Source of the DNA: Thermodesulfovibrionales bacterium
GTDB taxonomy: Bacteria > Nitrospirota > Thermodesulfovibrionia > Thermodesulfovibrionales > SM23-35
Assembly (NCBI GenBank): GCA_020062205.1
Contig: JAGUWT010000066.1
Span: forward strand, 1 to 5,888
DNA length: 5,888 nucleotides
Direction: 5' to 3'
Below are positions 1 to 5,456 of the stretch, piece by piece. The translations under genes and the position numbers were made by a program. The notes under the pieces are model-generated. The model did not search any database and was not told the origin of the DNA. It worked only from the letters and a program-made list of their open reading frames with translations. The first letter of the stretch is position 1, and every line of letters starts with the position of its first letter.

Positions 1-77
1 AGGGCATTATCAGCATGTATAATAAAAATGAGTGACAGTGATAAAAGGAAGATACATGCATATGCAAAAACCTTCAT
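1..77 (-). CDS. N-terminus of an exported protein, cut by window edge
   Basis: Reading the minus strand from the ATG at 77 gives 25 open codons to the window edge, starting MKVFAYACIFLLSLSLIFII and followed by HADNA. This is a textbook signal peptide: a lysine at position 2, a hydrophobic core of about 18 residues, then a short polar end where IHA or DNA could precede a signal peptidase I cut. A full-strength Shine-Dalgarno, AAGGAGGT (plus-strand 85-92), sits 7 nt before the ATG and fixes the start. The mature protein lies outside the window, so its function cannot be told. It is on the same strand as all the other genes and is separated from the lipoprotein gene by more than 700 bp of repeats, so it probably has its own promoter; I see no convincing -35/-10 pair. 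The main risk is that 25 codons is short for proof; the SD plus signal peptide combination is the support. Confidence 0.62.
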   Translation of the reverse strand, partial: MKVFAYACIFLLSLSLIFIIHADNA

Positions 78-132
78 GAAGGCTACCTCCTTAAAGAAAA
101 ACTAAGAAGTTCACAAGTAAGGCTACATTGTG

Positions 133-251
133 TGTCATTCCCGCTTGTCGTTCCAGCTTGTCTGGAATCTCTCTGAAAAGAAGGATTCCGAACCGATCCC
201 CGACAGGGCGGGGACAAGAGTCGGAAGGATTGCGGACAAGCCGCAATGACA
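133..251. repeat. Composite inverted repeat: two 28-bp-family units facing each other
   Basis: The block opens with TGTCATTCC and closes with CGCAATGACA, so its ends are inverted copies. The right unit (224-251) is a complete 28-bp unit on the minus strand: TGTCA, stem TTGCGG, loop CTTGT, stem CCGCAA, tail TCCTTC. The left unit (133-173) is 41 bp; removing 13 bp (142-154) restores a 28-bp unit with stem TTCCAG/CTGGAA and tail TCTCTC. The middle (174-223) holds a partial unit beginning GAAGGATTCC and a further hairpin, TCCCCG/CGGGGA. A reading frame crosses this block on the minus strand but has no ribosome binding site and is built from repeat sequence, so I do not call it a gene. Confidence 0.85.
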
Positions 252-340
252 AAAAAGCGTTAAGAATACCGTCTTACTAATGACCTCCTTCGTAACAATA
301 TAATCTATCATAAAAATTCGTTTAAAATCTATACATTTCA
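252..340. other. AT-rich spacer between repeats, no gene seen
   Basis: This AT-rich stretch separates two repeat blocks. On the minus strand it contains a perfect Shine-Dalgarno-like AAGGAGGT (plus 283-290), but no ATG, GTG or TTG follows at a useful distance; only an ATT codon does. I see no other signal. Confidence 0.4.
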
Positions 341-500
341 GTATATACATAGCGTCATAAATAATGTCGCATTATTGTCATTCCCGCAAGCGAAGCGCGT
401 CGGGAATCCTTCCGGAAAGATTCCGGACAAGCCGGAATGACAGTTTTACGGGGTATAAGCAGTCCTTGCGATGCGAAAAGATTTATGTCGTCATGTATAA
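341..500. repeat. MITE-like element with terminal inverted repeats around a 28-bp-family pair (copy 1)
   Basis: The outer ends are imperfect inverted repeats: 341-360 (GTATATACATAGCGTCATAA) and 483-500 (TTATGTCGTCATGTATAA), matching at 14 of 17 aligned bases. Inside is a pair of 28-bp-family units: 376-412, with stem TTCCCG/CGGGAA and a long 14-nt loop, and 415-442, with stem TTCCGG/CCGGAA and loop CTTGT, in opposite orientation. About 40 bp of unmatched sequence (443-482) lies between the inner pair and the right end. The same architecture, with the inner pair reversed, is found at 5665-5795. There is no coding capacity, so any movement would need a transposase in trans. Confidence 0.72.
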
Positions 501-510
501 AAACAATAAA

Positions 511-550
511 ATTCCCTCCCCATTGATGGGGGAGGGTTAGGGTGGGGGTG
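511..550 (-). repeat. 40-bp C-rich dispersed repeat with G-quadruplex motif (copy 1)
   Basis: Read on the minus strand this 40-bp repeat begins CACCCCCACCCTAACCC and ends GGGAGGGAAT. It matches 5508-5547 at 37 of 40 bases, in opposite orientation. The plus strand at 528-548 reads five Gs, A, GGG, TTA, GGG, T, five Gs: four G-runs with loops of 1 to 3 nt, a strong G-quadruplex pattern. The end nearest 511 can also fold, with CCCTCCCC pairing to GGGGGAGGG around ATTGAT. Confidence 0.85.
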
Positions 551-570
551 ATTCTTAAACTTATTTTCAT

Positions 571-659
571 CCTCCCCTTCATCGTTCGACTGAGCTCACG
601 ACGAAGTCCCCTCCCATCCCCGGCCTTGCTCCGCAAAGCGGGGCAGGCAAGGGAGGGGA
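571..659. repeat. Nested C/G-rich hairpin repeat with a second repeat embedded
   Basis: TCCCCTCCC (607-615) and GGGAGGGGA (651-659) form a perfect 9-bp outer stem. Within it CCTTGC (624-629) can pair with GCAAGG (647-652), or GCTCCGC (628-634) with GCGGGGC (638-644) across an AAA loop. Just left, at 579-605, lies a separate palindromic motif around TGAGCTCA with arms TTCATCG and CGACGAA. It interrupts a CCTCCCC-type run (571-577 continuing at 607), as if one repeat had landed in another. The sequence resembles the second half of 5508-5597. No gene is present. Confidence 0.6.
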
Positions 660-693
660 GATAGTAGAGAGTCTCCCATCAAGGGAGAGGAGG

Positions 694-750
694 TGGTAGC
701 CGCAACCTTTAGGTTGCGCCATTAACGCAGGCTAAAGCCTGCGGCTACCA
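694..750. repeat. Four-arm palindromic repeat
   Basis: TGGTAGCC (694-701) and GGCTACCA (743-750) close an outer stem that extends to 11 bp if the inner GCA/TGC is included. Inside are two hairpins in a row: GCAACCT-TT-AGGTTGC (702-717) and GCAGGCT-AA-AGCCTGC (727-742), joined by GCCATTAAC. The whole can fold as a three-stem junction in RNA or a cruciform in DNA. It lies 46 bp past the stop of the lipoprotein gene and may also help end that transcript, but no U-run follows. Confidence 0.82.
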
Positions 751-795
751 AAGACAGGACTTTTGCAAGAGCCTCTTTTGAAATGATATGGAAGG

Positions 796-2412
796 TCACT
801 CTATTCTGTGTGAATAAACACTATAATATTCTCCATCATCATATAGCCAGACACCGATAAAATTACTATTTGAATCCACTGCAACCTGCGGTTCATAGGA
901 ATCTCCTTCCCTGACACTTAAAGGGGCAGGGCCGGTCCACATTATTCGATTGGCATCATAAAAGTTGATGTAGATGACATAATAGCCTTCATCATAATCA
1001 TACTGCTCCCAGAGACCAACAGCATTTCCATTTGCATCCATGGCAATTCTCGGGTTATACACAACTGTTGAACCATCATCAATTGGAACAGCAACGTCCC
1101 ATTCATCTGTAAATGCTGAATAGTTGTTTGCATAGATTCTGAAATCCTGCTCCCACACAGCAAAGGCATTACCGGAGGGATTTATTGCGATACGCGGATA
1201 AAGGGCATCTTTATGGCTGGAGTCAACAGTTTTAGTCTGGCCCCATTTGCCAGTTAAAGGGTTGTATCGCTTTGCATAAATATTTGAATTTATATCGTAT
1301 TGCTGCCATATGACCATAGCATACCCATCAGGGTTTATTGCAATCTGTGGCCCCTCTGCATTTTTTTCCCCTGTTTCGAGCAAGAAAGGTTCACCCCAGT
1401 TAGTCCCTGGCACAAAGTGACTGGCATAAATACTGTAGTCCTGCTGCCAGACAGCGATTGCATTACCATTTGGGTACATGACAATACGGGAAAATTCTGC
1501 ATAACCCAAACCATCATCAAGAGAATAAATGGTTTCCCATGTTGCAGTGCTTGCATTGAACCGTCTTGCATATATTCTGAAATCCTGCCCCAATACCCCC
1601 TGCTCCCATACTGCAATTGCATTACCATTTGAATCCATTGCAACCTGTGGAAGCTCTGCCTCAGCAGTGCCATCATCAAGATTATAAATAATGCCCCATG
1701 TATTCGTGCTTGCACTAAACCGTCTTGCATATATTCTGAAATCCTGCTCCCATACCGCAACTGCATTGCCTGCAGTGTCCATAGCAACATGGGGGTTATA
1801 GGCATCTCCTAAATTCTTGTCTATAAGATTAGTAACAGGTCCCCATGTCCTTGTGCTCGCAGCATATCGCCGTGCGTAGACTGCATTTACATAATAGGTT
1901 TCTATATAGGTTTCTACAGTAATAAATTGCTCCCATACAACAAAGATATTGCCAAGAGAATCTGCTGCAATCTGAGGATTCATTACTTCGTCATATCCGA
2001 TACTCAGGACTGTTGCCGTAGTTACACATACATGACCGGAACAATTCTCGCCTGCTGTATTAGTAGCACATACTTTGTAACAGTATGTCATGCCCTGTTT
2101 AGCAGATGTTTCAATGAAAAGGGTCTCATCCGGGGGGATGTATTTCAGATGTCCATTCGGAGAGCATCCCTTGCCCTCACATCTGTAAATCCTGAATTTT
2201 GTTTCATTCGTGGAATTATCATTCCATGAGATTTCTATCTTTTTGAGTGTTCTTACATATATGGAAATATTACCTGGTGCCTTAGGAAGTCCAGCACCTC
2301 CATTGCTACCGGTATCTTTAGATCCACCGCCCCCACCGCAGCATGGTATAAGGAAGGCAAAAACACTAAATATAATAAAAGATAAAATATATCTCTTAAC
2401 TTCTTTCGTCAT
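796..2412 (-). CDS. Secreted lipoprotein: FN3-like domain plus eight propeller-like repeats
   Basis: The 538-residue product starts with a signal peptide (residues 1-23) ending FLIPCC followed by five glycines. Cys24 or Cys25 is the likely lipidated residue, though Pro or Cys before it departs from the usual lipobox. A glycine/serine linker leads to an FN3-like domain (about 45-132; ISWNDNS then TYCYKVCATN) rich in cysteine. The rest (about 140-538) is eight degenerate units of 47-61 residues with the core P-x-(I/V)-A-x-(D/N)-x-x-GNA-x-x-VWEQ; the core tryptophans are W160, W221, W269, W322, W369, W420, W468 and W522. Most units go on to IYARR-F-x-x-x-T-x-x-W. This spacing suggests a beta-propeller at the cell surface or in the periplasm; the ligand is unknown. 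AAGGAG (plus 2420-2425) lies 7 nt before the ATG. No catalytic motif is seen; adhesion or binding is inference. Confidence 0.93.
   Translation of the reverse strand: MTKEVKRYILSFIIFSVFAFLIPCCGGGGGSKDTGSNGGAGLPKAPGNISIYVRTLKKIEISWNDNSTNETKFRIYRCEGKGCSPNGHLKYIPPDETLFIETSAKQGMTYCYKVCATNTAGENCSGHVCVTTATVLSIGYDEVMNPQIAADSLGNIFVVWEQFITVETYIETYYVNAVYARRYAASTRTWGPVTNLIDKNLGDAYNPHVAMDTAGNAVAVWEQDFRIYARRFSASTNTWGIIYNLDDGTAEAELPQVAMDSNGNAIAVWEQGVLGQDFRIYARRFNASTATWETIYSLDDGLGYAEFSRIVMYPNGNAIAVWQQDYSIYASHFVPGTNWGEPFLLETGEKNAEGPQIAINPDGYAMVIWQQYDINSNIYAKRYNPLTGKWGQTKTVDSSHKDALYPRIAINPSGNAFAVWEQDFRIYANNYSAFTDEWDVAVPIDDGSTVVYNPRIAMDANGNAVGLWEQYDYDEGYYVIYINFYDANRIMWTGPAPLSVREGDSYEPQVAVDSNSNFIGVWLYDDGEYYSVYSHRIE
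1561..1746. repeat. 27-bp exact direct repeat between two propeller units
   Basis: The same 27 bases, beginning CCGTCTTGCATATATTC, occur at 1561-1587 and 1720-1746, 159 bp apart, which is exactly 53 codons. They encode the DFRIYARR core in neighbouring units 2 and 3. A related, less exact copy is near 1131-1150. Identity at the DNA level amid otherwise diverged units points to recent duplication or gene conversion. Confidence 0.85.
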
Positions 2413-2435
2413 AGCACATCTCCTTATTGTTTATT

Positions 2436-2458
2436 TTAACACAAATTAACACAAATTA
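2436..2458. promoter_or_regulatory. Two 10-bp direct repeats upstream of the lipoprotein gene
   Basis: TTAACACAAA occurs twice in tandem (2436-2445, 2446-2455), followed by TTA. It begins 10 bp upstream of the AAGGAG ribosome binding site of the lipoprotein gene. On the gene's strand the adjoining TAAAAT (plus 2432-2437) could be a -10 box, but no -35 sits at the right distance. One helical turn between copies would suit a dimeric regulator; it may equally be chance AT-rich duplication. Confidence 0.35.
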
Positions 2459-2476
2459 CGAAAGGGTTTCTTCGAA

Positions 2477-2550
2477 TGTCATGCTGAACTTGTTTCAGCA
2501 TCTCTTGAACATCACTTATTTTGAGACCCTGAAACGAGTTCAGGGTGACA
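2477..2550. repeat. Inverted pair of 28-bp units with a different stem sequence
   Basis: Unit 2477-2504 reads TGTCA, stem ATGCTGAA (sharing the A), loop CTTGT, stem TTCAGCAT, tail CTC. Unit 2523-2550, read on the minus strand, is TGTCA, stem ACCCTGAA, loop CTCGT, stem TTCAGGGT, tail CTC. Both are 28 bp, agree at 23 of 28 positions, and differ mainly at paired stem positions, so each keeps its hairpin. They face each other across 18 bp. The layout (TGTCA, stem, CTTGT-like loop, stem) is that of the TTCCGG-type units elsewhere here. Confidence 0.82.
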
Positions 2551-2657
2551 GTTTATAATGTTTTGACGGATACCTTGCGTAATTCGGGTTTAAATATATG
2601 GTTCTTCGTAACCATTCAGTGACAGGTAGAAATTATACGTCTCTGTACGTTATTAAA
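2551..2657. other. Spacer with one small palindrome, no gene
   Basis: No reading frame of note. ATGGTT (2598-2603) and AACCAT (2610-2615) form a 6-bp stem around CTTCGT. It does not match any other repeat in the window convincingly. Confidence 0.4.
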
Positions 2658-2735
2658 GAAGGATTCCCGACAGGCGGGAATGACAGAACCCTTGTCATCC
2701 CTCTTATTGTCATTCCGGCTTGTCCGGAATCCTTC
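2658..2735. repeat. Pair of 28-bp units, TGTCA ends facing inward
   Basis: Unit 2658-2685 is on the minus strand (stem TTCCCG, loop CCTGT, stem CGGGAA) and unit 2708-2735 on the plus strand (stem TTCCGG, loop CTTGT, stem CCGGAA). Their TGTCA ends face each other over 22 bp, the reverse of the other pairs, where TGTCA is outermost. The right unit overlaps the last 26 bp of the GIY-YIG gene. On that gene's strand both form hairpins just past the stop and the second is followed by CCTTCTTT, so they could act as a weak terminator. Confidence 0.85.
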
Positions 2736-3024
2736 CTGCAATATCTTCATATAAATCCCTCAGCGTAGGATTGCTCTTCCTGATAAGTGCTACCTTCACC
2801 TGTCTGCTCATATTCTTTATCTGTTTTTCCCTGATTATAGCACTGAAACTATTCTCACAAAACTCATAATATACAAGTCTGTGCAGATAGTATTTTGCTG
2901 TAAAACAGTGAGGGTTAAGATTATTCTTATGCTCGTAAACTCTTCTTATTAAATCATCTGTTACCCCTACATAAAGGGTTGGTCTGGCATTTGCCATAAT
3001 GTATACTGCAAAGTGTTTTCCCAT
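2710..3024 (-). CDS. Small GIY-YIG nuclease-superfamily protein
   Basis: The 104-residue product is a single GIY-YIG domain of the small standalone type (COG2827-like, usually 80-100 residues). The signature is VYI (7-9) and LYVGVT (17-22), followed by DLIRRVYEHK (24-33), giving the conserved arginine (R27 or R28) and histidine (H32). HRLVYYE (48-54) and REKQIK (65-70) follow, with E66 the expected metal ligand. The family is assigned nuclease activity by homology; the cellular role of these standalone members is not settled. After REKQIK this copy reads NMSRQVK where relatives usually have a KxWxRxxK-like stretch, so it is somewhat diverged. Residues 97-104 and the stop are encoded by a dispersed repeat. 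The ATG at 3024 has no good Shine-Dalgarno. It is 116 bp downstream of the membrane-protein gene, with a strong hairpin between, so separate transcription is likely. Confidence 0.9.
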   Translation of the reverse strand: MGKHFAVYIMANARPTLYVGVTDDLIRRVYEHKNNLNPHCFTAKYYLHRLVYYEFCENSFSAIIREKQIKNMSRQVKVALIRKSNPTLRDLYEDIAGRIPDKPE

Positions 3025-3043
3025 CTTACATCTATTTTAGCAA

Positions 3044-3104
3044 GAAGGATTCCCGACAAGCCCCGTTAGAAAGCTTATTTCTAACGGGGCAAGCGGGAAT
3101 GACA
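3044..3104 (-). repeat. 28-bp unit split by a 29-bp hairpin with 4-bp duplication
   Basis: The block starts GAAGGATTCCCGACAAG and ends CAAGCGGGAATGACA. Between lies CCCCGTTAGAAA (3061-3072), loop GCTTA, TTTCTAACGGGG (3078-3089), a perfect 12-bp stem. CAAG flanks it on both sides (3057-3060 and 3090-3093). Removing the 29-bp hairpin and one CAAG (33 bp) leaves exactly a standard 28-bp unit with stem TTCCCG/CGGGAA and loop CTTGT. It lies 36 bp past the stop of the membrane-protein gene and, as RNA, would be a strong hairpin that may help end that transcript. Confidence 0.88.
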
Positions 3105-3140
3105 GAAATCTCCACACAAAAGCCAGAAGAACCAAATATA

Positions 3141-4979
3141 TTAATGGTCAAAAGCATTAAGAAAATTTAATTTCTCCTTGACGATACTGCTTTCAGGGTT
3201 CATTTCCATGGCCTTCAAATAAGCAGTTTTTGCATCTGCATAAGAATTTTTCTTAACAAATGCATCTCCGATTGTTATATAAAAATTACTATTTCCCTTG
3301 AATATTTTTGATTTAATAGTTGCTTCAGTTATTACCTCGTTCCATGCCCATTCCTTTGGTAGTTCAAGCCGTTTCATTGCTTCCATATCCTCAGGATTTT
3401 CTCTAAGAAAGATCAGGGAGATATTATCCATATAAATCAGGTGCCACTCAGAGTCGTTCATCAGGGCAGGAATTAAAGGACTTAACCTTCCGGAAATTTC
3501 ATCAACAGAAAATGTTATGATAAAATCAACTTCATAAACCTTCAAGAATGCCTTCCATTCCGGAAGGCCATATAAAACCTGTGAACGAGCACCCATTATT
3601 TTTACTTGCTGAAAAAAGACCTCTTCAATAAGTCCTCTTCCATCTACAAAAACTTTGTATTCGGGATAAAGTGTCCATATAAGATAACCGCCCCAGACAT
3701 ATGGATTGAACATATTTCCTTTTAGCCTGTTTTCCTTTAGAAATTTTACTGCCCCTTCCGGGTATCTATTCTTTATTATTCCATCCTGGGAAAAAAAATC
3801 TCCTTTGACTAATATAAATAAAAGAATAATGGAGATGAGAGATGGGAATAACGTGTTTAGAAAAGCAGACTTCAGAATCACCCGTCTCTTTTCAACTCTC
3901 TGCAGAATATCTTTTATTCCCTCTCTACCTTTTAATTGTTCAATTGTTTTAACCCCATAGCGTGCGACCATAAGAGCAGCTATTGACGTGAAAAAGGGGA
4001 TGGCACGTACTGCTGATAAGCTCATTGCAGTAAAGACGGAAAGCAGTAATATATCGGTAAGATCCGGTCTCTTTATATTTATCAAAACGAACAAAATACA
4101 TATTGATAAAAGAAAAACATAAGTAACCAATTCCAGGTTGTAAAACCTCATCTTGATGAAAAAAAAAGGAGGTCGAGCTTCTGTGATCATTCCTAAATAG
4201 AGGCTTTTTTTAAGTTCTGTCAAAACCGGGACAACATTGTATCCATTCGGGTTTATGAAGGAGAGGATTATAGAAAATATGCCTATAATGACTAAATGCT
4301 TAAGTAAATTAGGAGGAAGAGAATGCCCGAATCTTTTAATAATAAATTTTATGGTTTCAGAGATAATATATACAAGGATTATAATGATTCCTAAGACGAA
4401 ACCCCCATGCATATTTGCCCAGATGAGCATTAGAAAGGGAATGGGGAGAAGATAGCGTGTAGCGGGTAGCGTGTAGCGTGTAGCGTGTAGTCTGAAGCCT
4501 TCTAATAAATAAACCAATAAAAAAGCGAATAAGAATGAAAAGAGCTGGGGTCTTTCACCTGTAAAAATTTTGAATATTATTACTGCCGGGATAAGAAGCA
4601 CAAGAGAAGCATAAAACCCTCCATTCTCTCTCCTTATGCCTTTATAGATCAGCAGGATAAGCAGGGTGAGGATGAATGCCCTCATATAAATTATTCCCTG
4701 AAAACTAAAAGCCTTATATATCCAGTAAAAGATAAGCTGTGCAAGCCAGTATTGGGTGAGAGTAAATTTAATGCGTTTGGATTCAGGATTGATTGGGTCT
4801 TTGGGAAGTGAGGTAAATGCAAATGGGTCATGTTCGGGCAGAGATTTAGCCTGGAAAATGTATTCTCCTGTCTTCAGGTGCCACCAGAAATCAGGGTCCC
4901 AGATTTTTACTGAAAAGAGACCGAAGATGAAAACAAACAGGAGAGCTATGAAAATAAGTTTAGAGATTCTTAGTATCAT
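3141..4979 (-). CDS. Polytopic GT-C-like membrane protein with C-terminal TPR
   Basis: The 612-residue product has about ten hydrophobic segments in residues 1-393 (for example 8-24, 94-112, 122-138, 146-160, 176-190, 192-208, 226-242, 283-300, 306-337, 374-391), then a soluble tail. After the first helix comes WDPDFWWHLKTGEY (27-40); two acidic residues in the first outer loop (D28, D30) are the hallmark of GT-C glycosyltransferases of the PMT/ArnT kind, which use lipid-linked sugars. Other landmarks are GERPQLFSF (141-149), ANMHGGFVLG (188-197) and YKVFVDGRG (441-449). Residues about 564-597 form one TPR. Activity is inferred from layout; donor and acceptor are unknown. The gene starts 21 nt after the MOSC stop with no Shine-Dalgarno, suggesting translational coupling in one operon. 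A 7-bp tandem repeat encodes residues 164-176. Confidence 0.88.
   Translation of the reverse strand: MILRISKLIFIALLFVFIFGLFSVKIWDPDFWWHLKTGEYIFQAKSLPEHDPFAFTSLPKDPINPESKRIKFTLTQYWLAQLIFYWIYKAFSFQGIIYMRAFILTLLILLIYKGIRRENGGFYASLVLLIPAVIIFKIFTGERPQLFSFLFAFLLVYLLEGFRLHATRYTLPATRYLLPIPFLMLIWANMHGGFVLGIIIILVYIISETIKFIIKRFGHSLPPNLLKHLVIIGIFSIILSFINPNGYNVVPVLTELKKSLYLGMITEARPPFFFIKMRFYNLELVTYVFLLSICILFVLINIKRPDLTDILLLSVFTAMSLSAVRAIPFFTSIAALMVARYGVKTIEQLKGREGIKDILQRVEKRRVILKSAFLNTLFPSLISIILLFILVKGDFFSQDGIIKNRYPEGAVKFLKENRLKGNMFNPYVWGGYLIWTLYPEYKVFVDGRGLIEEVFFQQVKIMGARSQVLYGLPEWKAFLKVYEVDFIITFSVDEISGRLSPLIPALMNDSEWHLIYMDNISLIFLRENPEDMEAMKRLELPKEWAWNEVITEATIKSKIFKGNSNFYITIGDAFVKKNSYADAKTAYLKAMEMNPESSIVKEKLNFLNAFDH
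4453..4490. repeat. Heptanucleotide tandem repeat inside a coding region
   Basis: TAGCGTG is repeated five times (4453-4487), with one T-to-G change in the second unit, then a partial TAG. On the coding strand the unit is CACGCTA. Because 7 is not a multiple of 3, the protein repeats every 7 residues, giving LHATRYTLPATRY at residues 164-176, in the loop after the fourth hydrophobic segment. Gain or loss of one unit would shift the frame. Confidence 0.93.
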
Positions 4980-5000
4980 ATCAAGGGGTAGAGGTAACGG

Positions 5001-5447
5001 TTAATGCTTACTTATTACTGTGATATTGTCTCCCTCTTTAATCTTGCCACCTTTCAGAACCTTAACAAAAATCCCTTCTTTTGGCATAATACAATCACCG
5101 GCTTGATTGTATATTTCACATCGTGTATGGCATTTCTTGCCTATCTGGCTTACCTCGACTTCTATATTTTTACCAATAGTAATTTTTGTCCCAACAGGAA
5201 GTTTAGGCAAGTCAATCCCCTCTGTTGTGATATTCTCTGCAAAATCACCCGGACTTACTTTCAATCCCATAGCCTGCATCTTCTGAATACTTTCCAACGC
5301 CAGCAGACTTACTTGTCTATGCCATTGTGAAGAAGCATGTGCATCGCCTTCAATGCCATAATTTGTTTGAATAAAAGCTTCTTTAGCAGGTTTCTTCCTG
5401 ACACCTTTTTTATCGCTTATATTGATAGAGACTACCTTGCCTTTCAC
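5001..5447 (-). CDS. MOSC-domain protein
   Basis: The 148-residue product is one MOSC domain, the fold shared with the C-terminus of molybdenum cofactor sulfurase and with YiiM-type proteins. Visible landmarks are GIEGDAHA (31-38), RQVSLLA (44-50), SPGDFAENITTEGIDL (65-80), VGTKITIG (85-92), then IGKKCHTRC (102-110), GDCIMPKEGIFVKV (117-130). C106, C110 and C119 are candidates for the sulfur- or metal-handling cysteines. Length fits small standalone MOSC proteins. A role in molybdenum cofactor or sulfur transfer follows from the family, but no moa/mog gene is in view. The start is GTG at 5447, with GGAGG (plus 5451-5455) only 3 nt upstream, rather close; MKGKVVSINIS is a typical family start and no other start fits. 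A repeat element ends 2 bp beyond the GGAGG and seems to carry the promoter. It likely leads an operon with the membrane-protein gene. Confidence 0.92.
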   Translation of the reverse strand: MKGKVVSINISDKKGVRKKPAKEAFIQTNYGIEGDAHASSQWHRQVSLLALESIQKMQAMGLKVSPGDFAENITTEGIDLPKLPVGTKITIGKNIEVEVSQIGKKCHTRCEIYNQAGDCIMPKEGIFVKVLKGGKIKEGDNITVISKH

Positions 5448-5456
5448 GTTCCTCCA

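Noticed and set aside
135..350. 71-codon minus-strand reading frame
   Set aside because: Its second half is the repeat block 133-251, its start lies in a terminal inverted repeat, and no Shine-Dalgarno precedes it. An internal AAGGAGGT (283-290) has only an ATT codon after it.
355..636. 93-codon minus-strand reading frame
   Set aside because: It runs through three different repeats (571-636, 511-550, 376-442), so the protein is translated repeat sequence.
1300..1632. Plus-strand frames opposite the lipoprotein and membrane-protein genes
   Set aside because: They are shadows of strongly supported minus-strand genes and show no domain or ribosome binding site.
2658..2735. Firm intrinsic terminator after the GIY-YIG gene
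   Set aside because: Hairpins are present, but the T-run is weak (CCTTCTTT) and the hairpins are explained by the repeat family, so only a possible side role is noted.
133..3104. CRISPR-like array, because about 28-bp repeats recur
   Set aside because: The units occur in inverted pairs with very uneven spacing, vary in stem sequence, and have no uniform spacers or cas genes nearby.
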